This document shows, piece by piece, positions 19,032-28,379 of a stretch of 64,000 bases of DNA. A model generated the notes under the pieces. The model was not told the origin of the DNA. It worked only from the letters and a program-made list of their open reading frames with translations, and did no database searches. The stretch is from Gemmatimonadaceae bacterium (GTDB lineage Bacteria > Gemmatimonadota > Gemmatimonadetes > Gemmatimonadales > Gemmatimonadaceae). Every line of letters starts with the position of its first letter. Within the stretch, counting starts at the first letter, position 1. The DNA lies in the NCBI GenBank assembly GCA_025358925.1, contig JANYHT010000050.1, forward strand, positions 124,001 to 188,000. Reading direction: 5' to 3'. Both the position numbers and the translations under genes were made by a program.

Positions 19032-20351
19032 GTGACCGCTGGAACTCAGCAACCTGTAACTCGCTGGACCCGTACGATGCTCATCACGGCGATACTTGGC
19101 ATAGGCGTCGTGGGTGCGGCCCACCGGACAGTGACGACCAAGACCTCGTCGGGATGCGCCGCCGACAACGCGGGATTGACACTACCGACCGGCTTTTGCG
19201 CGGTGATCTTCGCGGACGGCTTGGGTGGCCCACGGCACATGACCGTGGCGCCCAACGGCGACGTGTTCGTGATGCGTCAAAACCGCGCGCGCGGCGACAC
19301 GATGGTGGGCGGCGTGGTCGCGATGCGCGATACAAATCGCGACGGCAAGGCCGACGTCATGACGCGCTTCGGTCCAACGGGCGGCACTGGTATCGCCATT
19401 GAAGGCCGCTTCATTTTTGTCGATGCGATGTCGGCAATCTTGCGCTATCCGCTGGCGACCGGGGCGATGATGCCGAGCGGCCCGCCCGATACGATAGTGA
19501 AGGGGTTACCAACGGGTGGGCACGCGGCGCGAAATTTTGTGCTCGACGGCAAGGGCACGATGTATGTCAACATTGGGTCCAACACAAACAGCTGCCAAGT
19601 CGAAGATCGGAAAAACAACGTGAAGGGTATTGACCCGTGCGTTGAGCTCGAGACGCGGGCTGGCATCTGGAAGTTCTCTTCGATGGAGAAGGGTCAACAG
19701 TTTTCGCCTGCGGCGCGCTTTGCCACGGGCATTCGCAACGCGACTGGCCTTGCGTGGAACAAGTCGAATAGTTCGCTCTATTCGACGGCGCACGGTCGCG
19801 ATCAGCTGTTCCAAAACTGGGCGCCGTTGTACGACGAGGAAAAATCAGCGAATCAGCCGGCAGAAATGTTCATGCAGGTCACGGGCGGCGACGACTATGG
19901 ATGGCCGTACTGCTACTTCGATACCGACGTGAAGCATCTCGTGATGGCCCCCGAGTATGGCGGGAACGCGAAAGACATCGGTCGATGCACGACGAAGAAA
20001 ACGCCCCTTGTGACGTTCCCTGGCCACTGGGCACCGAACGCGATGGCGTTCTACACGGGCACCAAATTTCCAGCACGTTTCCGCGACGGCGCCTTTATCG
20101 CATTCCATGGTTCGTGGAATCGCGCACCGAAGGAGCAGGCGGGCTACAAAATCGTGTTCGTTCCGTCAACCAAAAACAAATTCGACGGTAAGTACGAGAC
20201 GTTCGCGGACAACTTCGCGAACGGGAAACTTGATCCGTCTGCGGCCGAACATCGGCCGACTGGCATTGCGACGGCGGCTGATGGTGCGCTGCTGGTGTCC
20301 GACGATAAGGGTGGTCGTATTTACCGCATTCTGTACGTCGGCACGAAGTAG
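19032..20351 (+). CDS. Exported sorbosone/glucose dehydrogenase-like (PQQ-type propeller) protein
   Basis: A 439-residue protein. GTG at 19032 is preferred because a GGAGG lies about 9 nt upstream (19020-19024); longer readings lack protein character. An N-terminal hydrophobic export segment (TMLITAILGIGVVGAAH) is followed by a six-bladed propeller of the soluble glucose/sorbosone dehydrogenase family: GLGGPRHMTVAPNGDVFV, TGIRNATGLAWN, GGDDYGWPYCY and AFHGSWNR motifs. Members oxidise sugars with PQQ, though many homologues have no proven substrate. It ends in a hairpin shared with the next, convergent gene. Confidence 0.83.
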   Translation: MTAGTQQPVTRWTRTMLITAILGIGVVGAAHRTVTTKTSSGCAADNAGLTLPTGFCAVIFADGLGGPRHMTVAPNGDVFVMRQNRARGDTMVGGVVAMRDTNRDGKADVMTRFGPTGGTGIAIEGRFIFVDAMSAILRYPLATGAMMPSGPPDTIVKGLPTGGHAARNFVLDGKGTMYVNIGSNTNSCQVEDRKNNVKGIDPCVELETRAGIWKFSSMEKGQQFSPAARFATGIRNATGLAWNKSNSSLYSTAHGRDQLFQNWAPLYDEEKSANQPAEMFMQVTGGDDYGWPYCYFDTDVKHLVMAPEYGGNAKDIGRCTTKKTPLVTFPGHWAPNAMAFYTGTKFPARFRDGAFIAFHGSWNRAPKEQAGYKIVFVPSTKNKFDGKYETFADNFANGKLDPSAAEHRPTGIATAADGALLVSDDKGGRIYRILYVGTK

Positions 20352-20373
20352 CCTCGCGTTCGGTAGCTACTTC
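20345..20373. terminator. Hairpin overlapping the stop codons of two convergent genes
   Basis: A perfect 8-bp inverted repeat (GAAGTAGC at 20345-20352 and GCTACTTC at 20366-20373) contains the TAG stop of the plus-strand dehydrogenase and the TAG stop of the minus-strand gene. It could serve as a compact two-way terminator; there is no long T tract. Confidence 0.5.
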
Positions 20374-21134
20374 TTGATCAGCGGCTTCACCTGAGCTGGC
20401 GGGTCAAACGCCGTATCGCTCACGCTGTTGAAAACGATGTTGGTCGTGGTCAGCAGCATTTTCTGCGGCCCCATCGTCTGCTCGATTTTTGTCGGCATCT
20501 TCATAGTGCCGAACTGTTTGTAACTACCGATGCTCTGCACGCCCGTCATCGGTCCCATTTGCGATTCGGTGGTCGACTCGCTGCCAATAAGCAGTCCGGT
20601 CGCCACCGAGAAGTATTGCGTCGATTCGCGCTGCGTTGCTTTGCGAACCGTCAATACTTTGTACGCCTTTTCGCCATTGAAATCCACCATCGCCACGGTC
20701 TCCATCTTGGCGAAGCGATCGGCAGGATAGAGCATGTTCGAATAGAAATCCGCATTCTCCAGCATTTGGTCGAGCTCCCTTCCGGCCAACAGCCGTGGTC
20801 CATTCATCGGATTCACGTCCCACGCCACGCTACCGTTGGTGCCGCCGGCCATGTCGCCCATGCCCGGAATGCTCGTCTTCTGCGCCATTTTATTGGGCGC
20901 GGCTGTCCAGATCTCCATCGACGCCGTTAAGCCCATGGTCGGGATCTCCATCGTCGCCGTTGTCTGCATAGATGTGATCTGCATAATGGCGTCTTTGCCG
21001 CCGACGGCTGCGACGTACTTCGCGATGAGGTCAGCGGCCGGTGGAAGCGACTGTGCGAAGGTGAGCTTTGGCGACAACGCATTCGCCATCAACGAGAGGA
21101 CCGCTGCGACCACGAACGTCGTCCATCGTTTCAT
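20367..21134 (-). CDS. Secreted protein, outer-membrane-lipoprotein-sorting (LolA/LolB-like) type
   Basis: A 255-residue protein starting at the ATG at 21134, with a signal peptide ending at TFAQ (about residue 28). After a conserved start (LPPAADLIAKYVAAVGGKDAI) the sequence is beta-rich with alternating hydrophobic residues (TTATMEIPTMGLTASMEIW, KAYKVLTVRK), the pattern of LolA-like half-barrel proteins that bind lipids. No enzyme motif is visible. It could share a transcript with the upstream S41 protease gene (50-nt gap, same strand). The fold assignment is an inference. Confidence 0.6.
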   Translation of the reverse strand: MKRWTTFVVAAVLSLMANALSPKLTFAQSLPPAADLIAKYVAAVGGKDAIMQITSMQTTATMEIPTMGLTASMEIWTAAPNKMAQKTSIPGMGDMAGGTNGSVAWDVNPMNGPRLLAGRELDQMLENADFYSNMLYPADRFAKMETVAMVDFNGEKAYKVLTVRKATQRESTQYFSVATGLLIGSESTTESQMGPMTGVQSIGSYKQFGTMKMPTKIEQTMGPQKMLLTTTNIVFNSVSDTAFDPPAQVKPLIKK

Positions 21135-21184
21135 ACAGCATTTCTCCGGAACGAGTTGATGTGCAGTGTCGTCACGATTGGTCA

Positions 21185-22636
21185 CTATGGCGTCCGCCCG
21201 TGGCGTGGCATCGCCCTGGCGGGGTGTTTCGCCGTCGCGGCTAACCATTGGACGGCTGCCTCCATCGCGGGGTCACGTCCCGACGCCAATGCCTTTCGTG
21301 TGAGCGGCGTCACCACATCCGGAATAACGCCCGCTCCTTCCACCTGCTTACCACTCGGTGACACAAAATCAGCGATCGCGTGATAGAGCACATCTCCATT
21401 TGGCAACCGCTCTGGCACCGACGGAAGCGCCTGACCCGCCGTCTGCACGCCAAACACGCGTGCGCGACCCAGCTCTTTCAAGCCGCCAACAAATATTTCG
21501 GTTGTGCTAATTGACAGCTCGTCGACGACGAGTGCCAGCGGCCCTGCATACGGCGTGACAAGCTGTGCGTGTGAATCCACGCGTTGCGGATTGGCGACGA
21601 AATGCAGCGTCGCGCCTCGCTGATGCATCGTACCGATGGTTTGCGCTGAATCGAGAAAATGCCCGGCGATCCCCATCGACATCCCACCGACGCCACCAAA
21701 GTTCCCACGCAGATCGAGCACGATGCCGTCTGTATCACGCAACGCGTCAATGGCGGCGTTGAACTGCGAGACGAGCACGGGCATCCAGATATTGAACCGA
21801 ATGACACCAATGATAAGATCGTCGCGATGAATCCGTTCGAATTCGAGGTACGCGTTGAGTGGCGGCAAATTGCCGAAACGTGTGACCACGCCGGGCTCGG
21901 ACTCACGAGCGATCGGCAGCAGATGCGCCGCGCCCGCGCCGTCGAGGAAGGCGATGCGCACGGTATCGCCGACGGGGCCAGCCAACGCTTGCGTGGCCAA
22001 CGAAAAGGCCGTCAATGCAACGCGCCGCGATTCCATGTCCTTCGGAATGCGCGCCAACCGGGTTGACAGCGCGCACCCGTTCACCGCGCCAACGGACCAT
22101 CCGGGCAACACACCGGCCCGCGCGGCGCTGCTGCCAGCGCGAACGTGTGTCACCAGTATTTCGCGATTGACGTAGCGCAGCGTGATGCCCACAGCCCCGC
22201 TCCGATCCTCACGCGTACTTATGCTCGTGGAGCCGTTCGTCTCATCACTCACTTCGCGCGGAATAATTGAGAAATGCGACTGCTTCAATCGACCGATCAT
22301 CTCGCTCAACACCGTCCGCAGCTCTCCCGTGGTCTTGGCAGCGGCGGCACGCGGCCGCAACGTATCCCGCAGCGCGCGCCAATTCACACCGTTGTACGTG
22401 GTGTCCCAGTGCGATCGGGCGATAATCAGCCAAGCCGAGTCGAACGTCACCAATGGGTCGACAACCGTGCTCGCTGCCAGCGAAGCGTTGGTGGGCGCGA
22501 CCGCGCAAACGCCTCCGTCCAACAGCTCACCAACGGTTGTCGTTCGCGCGCGCGCGCCCGGACCGCGATGGCACGCCGCACCCAACAGAACGATGGTGAA
22601 CGCAACAGTTCGGTGCAGAGAACCAGAATTTCGCAT
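21185..22636 (-). CDS. S41 family serine-protease-like lipoprotein with PDZ domain
   Basis: A 483-residue lipoprotein (signal FTIVLLGAAC). An N-terminal helical domain (about 55-130) is followed by a PDZ-like domain (about 150-240, VRAGSSAARAGVLPGWSVGAVNG) and an S41 catalytic domain: DGIVLDLRGNFGG, then VDELSISTTEIFVGGLKELG with the nucleophile Ser. In tail-specific proteases a Lys follows in GxxTxGKG; here the segment is GVQTAGQALPS, with Gln instead. Such forms occur in other S41 branches, so activity cannot be excluded. It is divergent from the DUF2911 gene. Confidence 0.82.
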   Translation of the reverse strand: MRNSGSLHRTVAFTIVLLGAACHRGPGARARTTTVGELLDGGVCAVAPTNASLAASTVVDPLVTFDSAWLIIARSHWDTTYNGVNWRALRDTLRPRAAAAKTTGELRTVLSEMIGRLKQSHFSIIPREVSDETNGSTSISTREDRSGAVGITLRYVNREILVTHVRAGSSAARAGVLPGWSVGAVNGCALSTRLARIPKDMESRRVALTAFSLATQALAGPVGDTVRIAFLDGAGAAHLLPIARESEPGVVTRFGNLPPLNAYLEFERIHRDDLIIGVIRFNIWMPVLVSQFNAAIDALRDTDGIVLDLRGNFGGVGGMSMGIAGHFLDSAQTIGTMHQRGATLHFVANPQRVDSHAQLVTPYAGPLALVVDELSISTTEIFVGGLKELGRARVFGVQTAGQALPSVPERLPNGDVLYHAIADFVSPSGKQVEGAGVIPDVVTPLTRKALASGRDPAMEAAVQWLAATAKHPARAMPRHGRTP

Positions 22637-22775
22637 GGGAGAAGTGTAGAAGCGTGTTCAACCGTCGGGCGAGGTGCTAGCTCACGGGTTCTACCTCTGA
22701 CGGGCGACACCAGACTCGCGATACAGCTGCGTCGTGGGTTACCATGAAAGGCTACGTCACCCTAACCGAATTCTC

Positions 22776-23381
22776 ATGATCCGATCGAGCCTCGCGCGCG
22801 ATTTGCGACGCGCAGCCCTGCTCACGATTGCCTTCTCCCTCGGCACCTTTTCCCCGCTTGGCGCACAGACGGCCACGCATGCACTGGCACCGAGCGGACG
22901 AGCATCGACGATGATCGAAATTACGAAGCAGACGCCCCGTGATACGCCGCCGTCGCAGCGTCCGGTGCCACTGCGAGTCAGCATTGACTACGGACAACCC
23001 CATTTGCGGGGACGCGACGTATTGCCGCTTATGCCACTCGACACCGCGTGGCGGACAGGCGCCAACAGTGCGACCGGCCTCACGACCGACGTCGATCTCG
23101 TGATCGGCGGTACAAAAATTCCAAAAGGGACCTACACATTGTTTACGATCCGCTCGAAGAGCGGGACGAAGCTCATTGTGAACAAGCAGGTCGGGCAGTG
23201 GGGCACACAATACGATGCGGCGCAGGACCTTGCGCGTATCGAGATGCGTACGCGTCGCGTCACCGAGCCGCTCGACGCACTACAAATCGCACTGGCGCCA
23301 GCCGCCACAGGGCTCAAGGGCGTGCTACGTATTGTGTGGGGCACGGTTGTGCTCGAAGTCGATTGGGAAGCTAAGCCGTAA
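22776..23381 (+). CDS. Secreted DUF2911 family protein
   Basis: A 201-residue protein from the ATG at 22776. A signal peptide (about 1-30, ending GAQTA) precedes a DUF2911 domain: VSIDYGQPHLRGRDV, then the block DTAWRTGANSATGLTTDVDL and the central GGTKIPKGTYTLFTI motif, with a C-terminal beta strand KGVLRIVWGTVVLEVDW. The family is periplasmic or secreted and of unknown function. It is followed after 33 nt by tal on the same strand. Confidence 0.85.
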   Translation: MIRSSLARDLRRAALLTIAFSLGTFSPLGAQTATHALAPSGRASTMIEITKQTPRDTPPSQRPVPLRVSIDYGQPHLRGRDVLPLMPLDTAWRTGANSATGLTTDVDLVIGGTKIPKGTYTLFTIRSKSGTKLIVNKQVGQWGTQYDAAQDLARIEMRTRRVTEPLDALQIALAPAATGLKGVLRIVWGTVVLEVDWEAKP

Positions 23382-23414
23382 TTCGCTCATACACTCTCGT
23401 CCTCCCTGATTCTT

Positions 23415-24584
23415 ATGTCTTCACGCCTGCATGAGTTGCACGCGGCCGGTCAGTCACTGTGGCTCGACTATATCGATCGCAGTATTCTCTCGAATGGCGA
23501 CCTCACCCGGCGTATTCGTGAGGACGCGCTCACGGGTATGACGTCCAATCCGACCATCTTCGAAAAAGCGCTAGCCGAGGGGTCAGCATACGACGCGCAA
23601 CTTGCGTCGCTCGATCCCGCGATGTCTGTGAAGTCGGCGTTTGAAATCATCGCGTCGACCGATGTTCGCGACGCGTGCGACGCATTTCGCGGCGTGTACG
23701 ACGCCACCAACGCTGCTGATGGATACGTCTCGCTCGAAGTATCACCCGAACTCGCGCGCGACGCCGTCGGTACGATTGCCGAAGCGCACCGGCTATGGTC
23801 GCTCGTTGATCGTCCAAATCTGATGATCAAAGTACCGGGCACCGCTGAGGGCGCCCTCGCGGTAAAACAGTTGATCACCGATGGACTGAACGTGAACATC
23901 ACCTTGCTCTTTGCGATCGACGCGCACGCTCGAGTCATTGAAGCGTATCTTGCGGGGCTCGAAGCACGCGTCGCGGCCGGTCAACCGGTCGACCGCATCG
24001 CCTCCGTTGCCAGCTTCTTTGTCAGTCGCGTTGACACGGCGATCGACAAACAGCTCGATGGCATGGCGGCAATCGCCTCCGACGCTGCGCATGCCGACCA
24101 GTTGCGCGCCTTACGCGGCAAAGCAGCGATCGCGAACGCGAAGCTCGCCTACCGGCTCTTCGCAACGTCATTTGCCGGACCGCGATGGACCGAGCTCGTC
24201 GCCCGTGGTGCACAGGTGCAGCGTCCGCTCTGGGCCAGTACGAGTACGAAAAATCCAGCGTTTCGCGATGTCATCTACGTTGAAGAACTCATCGGCCCCG
24301 ACACGGTCAATACGCTGCCTCCGGCAACGCTCGAAGCGTTTCGAGATCACGGCGAAACGCGCCACTCTGTCACGCGCGATGTGGCCGGTGCTGAAGAGGC
24401 GATCGCCGCGCTCGCGGCGGCGGGCATTTCACTGCACACGGCGACGGACACACTGCTCGCCGACGGCCTCGCGTCGTTCGCCCAATCGTTCGTGACGCTG
24501 CTGGCCGGTTTGGAACGCAAACGAGCCACACTCACGTCGACTTTTCATTCGCCTTCTGGAGCTACCGACGTTGCCATTCAGTGA
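23415..24584 (+). CDS. tal: Transaldolase
   Basis: A 389-residue transaldolase of the long bacterial type. Recognisable motifs: the N-terminal LTGMTSNPTIFEKA, the Schiff-base Lys in NLMIKVPGT (about residue 138), VNITLLFAIDAH, and RPLWASTSTKNP. It interconverts sedoheptulose-7-P/glyceraldehyde-3-P and erythrose-4-P/fructose-6-P in the pentose phosphate pathway. It overlaps pyk by 14 nt and heads a five-gene carbon-metabolism cluster. Confidence 0.95.
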   Translation: MSSRLHELHAAGQSLWLDYIDRSILSNGDLTRRIREDALTGMTSNPTIFEKALAEGSAYDAQLASLDPAMSVKSAFEIIASTDVRDACDAFRGVYDATNAADGYVSLEVSPELARDAVGTIAEAHRLWSLVDRPNLMIKVPGTAEGALAVKQLITDGLNVNITLLFAIDAHARVIEAYLAGLEARVAAGQPVDRIASVASFFVSRVDTAIDKQLDGMAAIASDAAHADQLRALRGKAAIANAKLAYRLFATSFAGPRWTELVARGAQVQRPLWASTSTKNPAFRDVIYVEELIGPDTVNTLPPATLEAFRDHGETRHSVTRDVAGAEEAIAALAAAGISLHTATDTLLADGLASFAQSFVTLLAGLERKRATLTSTFHSPSGATDVAIQ

Positions 24585-26082
24585 AGACACCTCCGCCATC
24601 CCGCGCTCGGGTCCCGAGCGCGCGGCTGCGGCACAAGGTGCGGCCGACAGTGCCGCCATTCCTTTTCGCCGCACGCATGTGCCGCGAACGAAAATTGTTG
24701 GTACGCTTGGCCCATCGAGCAATACTGCCGAAAGCATTCGAGGATTGATCGAAGCGGGATTGGACGTGGCGCGCATCAACTTTTCACACGGTGCGCACGA
24801 ACAACACGCGCGCACCATTGCCATTGTGCGCGCTGTCTCCGAAGAACTCGGCCGCCCCGTTGCGATTCTCGGCGACCTACAAGGCCCCCGCATTCGCATC
24901 GGCGATCTTGCTGCGCCGCGGCATCTCGAGCCCGGCAGTAGCGTAGTGTTGGCACCAGAGGGCGTGGTCGAAGAAGGCGAGATTCCGATTACGTACGATG
25001 ACCTCGCGCGCGATGTTGGGCCTGGCAATCGTATTTTGATCAACGACGGGTTGCTGGAGTTACACGTGACCGCCGTGAGTGGGCTGCGTGTGACAGCAAT
25101 GGTGGTGCATGGCGGTATGTTGTCGAGCCACAAAGGCATGAACTTGCCGGGCATCGCGGTGTCGGCGCCGTCGCTGACGGAAAAAGATCTCGCCGATCTC
25201 AAGTTCGCCGTTGAGCATGATCTCGATGCACTGGCACTTAGCTTTGTGCGACGCGCAGAAGACATCGAATCGATGCGCGCGCTCATCCCGAAAACAATGC
25301 TCATCGTCGCGAAAATAGAGAAAGATGTCGCGCTCCAGAACATTGAAGAGATTGTGCGCGCGGCTGATGCCGTGATGGTTGCTCGTGGCGACTTAGGCGT
25401 TGAGCTGCCGTTCGAGCAAGTACCGATCGCGCAGAAAAATATTATCGCGTTAGCCAATCGTATCGGCCGACCCGTGATTACTGCCACGCAGATGCTCGAG
25501 TCGATGATCGAACATCCGCGGCCGACGCGCGCCGAAGCGAGTGATGTTGCGAATGCCATTCTCGATGGTACGGATGCGGTGATGTTGTCAGCCGAAACGG
25601 CCGCCGGCGCGTATCCACGGCTCGCGGTTGAAGCGATGCGCCGCATAATCAACGAGATCGAAACGCACCCGACGCCGCTGCAGAATCATCGCGAAGAACG
25701 GCGCACGGGCACCAGCGCGATGAACACGGAAGAAGCCATCGCCGCCGCAACCATTGCGGCCGTTCGCATGCTGGAATCTCCCTTAGTGGTGGTGTTCACC
25801 AAGAGTGGATTCTCCGCGCGGATCGTCGCATCGCATCGGCCGAGCGTTCCCATTCTCGCGCTCACCGATGAACCACGCGTGTGTCGTCAAATGTCGCTCG
25901 TGTGGGGCGTGTTGCCGCGACTCGTGCCGACGGCGCGTGGCTACGATCACATGGTGGCGATGGCGTTGCGCGAAGCACTCGATCTCGGACTTGTGACCAA
26001 GGGTGATCGCGTGGCGGTCACCGCCGGTGTGCCGTTTGATGTGCCCGGTACGACCAATCTGCTCAAGGTCGAACTGGTGTGA
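24571..26082 (+). CDS. pyk: Pyruvate kinase
   Basis: A 503-residue pyruvate kinase converting phosphoenolpyruvate and ADP to pyruvate and ATP. Visible motifs: TKIVGTLGPSS at the start of the barrel, DVARINFSHG, the B-domain stretch, KIEKDVALQNIEEI with the catalytic Lys and Glu, and MVARGDLGVELP. The chosen start is TTG at 24571, inside the end of tal; about 30 residues precede the barrel, so a later start is possible but none is better placed. It overlaps the next gene by GTGA. Confidence 0.95.
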   Translation: MPFSEDTSAIPRSGPERAAAAQGAADSAAIPFRRTHVPRTKIVGTLGPSSNTAESIRGLIEAGLDVARINFSHGAHEQHARTIAIVRAVSEELGRPVAILGDLQGPRIRIGDLAAPRHLEPGSSVVLAPEGVVEEGEIPITYDDLARDVGPGNRILINDGLLELHVTAVSGLRVTAMVVHGGMLSSHKGMNLPGIAVSAPSLTEKDLADLKFAVEHDLDALALSFVRRAEDIESMRALIPKTMLIVAKIEKDVALQNIEEIVRAADAVMVARGDLGVELPFEQVPIAQKNIIALANRIGRPVITATQMLESMIEHPRPTRAEASDVANAILDGTDAVMLSAETAAGAYPRLAVEAMRRIINEIETHPTPLQNHREERRTGTSAMNTEEAIAAATIAAVRMLESPLVVVFTKSGFSARIVASHRPSVPILALTDEPRVCRQMSLVWGVLPRLVPTARGYDHMVAMALREALDLGLVTKGDRVAVTAGVPFDVPGTTNLLKVELV

Positions 26083-26867
26083 AGCTCACATTGCTCGGCA
26101 CCGGTACGAGCTTTGGTGTACCACAAGTTGCGTGCCCCTGCGCGATTTGTCACTCGAACGATCCGCGCGATAAGCGCACGCGGTGCAGCGCCATCATCGA
26201 AGCAGATGATGGCACCCGATTACTCATTGACACTCCGCCAGAATTACGCCTGCAGTTAGTTGCGGCGGATATATCGCATGTCGACGCGGTGCTCTACACG
26301 CACGAACACGCTGATCACTTGCATGGTATCGATGACCTGCGAGCGTTTACGATGTGTCGTGGTGCGGCACTCCCGTTGTACGGCGGTGCCGCCACATTGG
26401 CGACCATTCGCACGCGTTTCCCATACATCGTTGACGACAGCATGCGGCCGCTGCCTGGCACAACAAAGCCGGAAGGCGTGCTCATGCCTGTCGTCGATGG
26501 CGTTCCGTTTCGCGTACGCAACACGGAAATTTTACCGTTCGCAGTACCGCACGGTCGGACGCATGTATTGGCGTTTCGCGTCGGTCCGATCGGGTATGTC
26601 ACCGATGCGAAATCGTTGCCCGACAGCGCGATTGAGGCGTTAGTGGGAGTACGCGTGCTCGTGCTCAACGCGCTGCTGCGAACGCCGCACCCCACGCACT
26701 TGTCCATTGCCGAAGCAGTCGCGGTGAGCCAAGTCATCGGCGCTGAACGCACACTACTTACGCATCTTACGCACCACTATTTCCACGCCGATCTCGCAGC
26801 CGAGCTTCCGGTCGGCATCAGCCCCGGCTACGATGGGCTCGTGGTTGAACTCGCACAGCAAGGGTGA
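26079..26867 (+). CDS. PhnP-like metallo-beta-lactamase-fold hydrolase
   Basis: A 262-residue MBL-fold enzyme starting at a GTG that overlaps the pyk stop. The metal motif THEHADHLHGIDDLR (about residues 74-88) and late HLTHH are present. The N-terminal Cys cluster (ACPCAICHSNDPRDKRTRCSA, about 18-38) matches the structural zinc site of PhnP-type cyclic phosphodiesterases. The substrate is unknown; position between pyk and pgi hints at a house-cleaning phosphodiesterase. Confidence 0.85.
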   Translation: MKLTLLGTGTSFGVPQVACPCAICHSNDPRDKRTRCSAIIEADDGTRLLIDTPPELRLQLVAADISHVDAVLYTHEHADHLHGIDDLRAFTMCRGAALPLYGGAATLATIRTRFPYIVDDSMRPLPGTTKPEGVLMPVVDGVPFRVRNTEILPFAVPHGRTHVLAFRVGPIGYVTDAKSLPDSAIEALVGVRVLVLNALLRTPHPTHLSIAEAVAVSQVIGAERTLLTHLTHHYFHADLAAELPVGISPGYDGLVVELAQQG

Positions 26868-26870
26868 TTT

Positions 26871-28259
26871 ATGACGATAGCCTTCGATTTCACAAACATG
26901 ATGGCCGGTGCGCTCGCGAGCGGCCAAGGCATTACCGAATCGCAATTTTCCAATGCCCAAAAGGCGTTCTCCGCCGCGCACGCCGCCGTGGAGAGTCAGC
27001 GCGCCTCGCTGGGATTTTTGTCGCTTCCGACCAATGAGGCGCTGCTCGCGTCGACGCTCGCCGTTGCAGACAACGCACGCGGAAAGTACACCGACGTGTT
27101 GCTGCTCGGGATTGGCGGATCAGCGCTTGGACCAATCGCGCTGCGTACGGCACTGCGACCGTATGCGTGGAACGCGCTCGATCTCTCAGCGCGCGACGGA
27201 TTTCCTCGCCTGCACGTGCTCGACAACGTCGATCCACTCACGATCGCTGCGATCCTATCACGACTCGACCTAACGCAAACTCTTGTCCTCGTCGTGTCGA
27301 AGTCCGGCGGCACCGTCGAAACGATGGCGCAGTACCTCATCGTGCGCGACGCACTCGCCAGGGCGATGGACGAAACGCGAGCGCGACAACACATCGTCTT
27401 CGTCACCGATCCAACCGTGGGTGCGTTGCGTCGCATCGCACGCGCGGAAGGCGTCACGACGCTCGATATTCCACCCAATATTGGTGGTCGCTTCTCCGTG
27501 CTATCACCTGTTGGACTGTTGCCGGCCGCGCTCATCGGCATCGATGTGCGCGCGCTGCTCGCTGGCGCGGCGGACATGACGCAGCGAGCGCAATCGGATA
27601 GCCTCGCCACGAATCCCGCCGGCATATTTGCGGTCTTACAATGGGTCGCCGATACACAACATCGACGTGCTATACAGGCGCTGATGCCGTACGCCGATCC
27701 GCTGCGCGACCTCGCGCTCTGGTTCGTGCAACTGTGGGCCGAATCGCTTGGTAAAATCCGCCCCGATGGGACGCACGCGGGTCCGACGCCTATTCCCGCG
27801 CTCGGCGCCACCGATCAGCATTCGCAAGTGCAGTTGTTCATGGAGGGACCGCTCGATAAAACAGTCACGTTCGTCGCGGTCAGCGGACGTCAAAACGACG
27901 GTCCGATTCCATCACGTCACTCCGATATTCCCGAGCTCGCCTACCTCGGTGGTCGGACGCTCGGGACACTCCTCGACATCGAGCAGCGCGCTACGGCGGG
28001 AGCGCTGGCCGCACGAGGTCGCTTCAACGCCACATTGCACATCGATGCCATCGATGCGTGGCATGTGGGCGGGCTCATGCAGCTCTTTGCACTCGCAACG
28101 GCCTATGCGGGTTCACTGTACGGCGTAAATGCGTTCAATCAGCCCGGTGTCGAGCTTGGCAAGAATTTCGCGTATGCGATGCTTGGTCGACCGGGCAGCG
28201 ATGCCGCGCGCGCCGAGTGGGATGCATTGCCCAAACCAGATCCCCGTTGGCGCGTCTGA
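26871..28259 (+). CDS. pgi: Glucose-6-phosphate isomerase
   Basis: A 462-residue phosphoglucose isomerase (glucose-6-P to fructose-6-P). Motifs: LLLGIGGSALGP (sugar-phosphate loop), VVSKSGGTVETM, the GGRFSVLSPVGLLPAAL signature with the catalytic region, TPIPALGATDQHSQ, and the C-terminal NAFNQPGVELGKNFAY containing the catalytic Lys. The length fits the shorter bacterial form. It starts three nt after the MBL gene. Confidence 0.95.
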   Translation: MTIAFDFTNMMAGALASGQGITESQFSNAQKAFSAAHAAVESQRASLGFLSLPTNEALLASTLAVADNARGKYTDVLLLGIGGSALGPIALRTALRPYAWNALDLSARDGFPRLHVLDNVDPLTIAAILSRLDLTQTLVLVVSKSGGTVETMAQYLIVRDALARAMDETRARQHIVFVTDPTVGALRRIARAEGVTTLDIPPNIGGRFSVLSPVGLLPAALIGIDVRALLAGAADMTQRAQSDSLATNPAGIFAVLQWVADTQHRRAIQALMPYADPLRDLALWFVQLWAESLGKIRPDGTHAGPTPIPALGATDQHSQVQLFMEGPLDKTVTFVAVSGRQNDGPIPSRHSDIPELAYLGGRTLGTLLDIEQRATAGALAARGRFNATLHIDAIDAWHVGGLMQLFALATAYAGSLYGVNAFNQPGVELGKNFAYAMLGRPGSDAARAEWDALPKPDPRWRV

Positions 28260-28379
28260 CACGCAAAATCGTCGCGACGGCCTTGCCGCGAGCGCCTCGG
28301 TCGTAGGAAGTTGGTAGCACGAACTAAGGATGTTTAACGATCATCGGCCGAGAAGCCACTTATCCAACCGCTCCCACGA

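Noticed and set aside
24429-25652. 407-codon minus-strand frame opposite pyk
   Set aside because: Ser/Arg-rich antisense reading of a clear pyruvate kinase.
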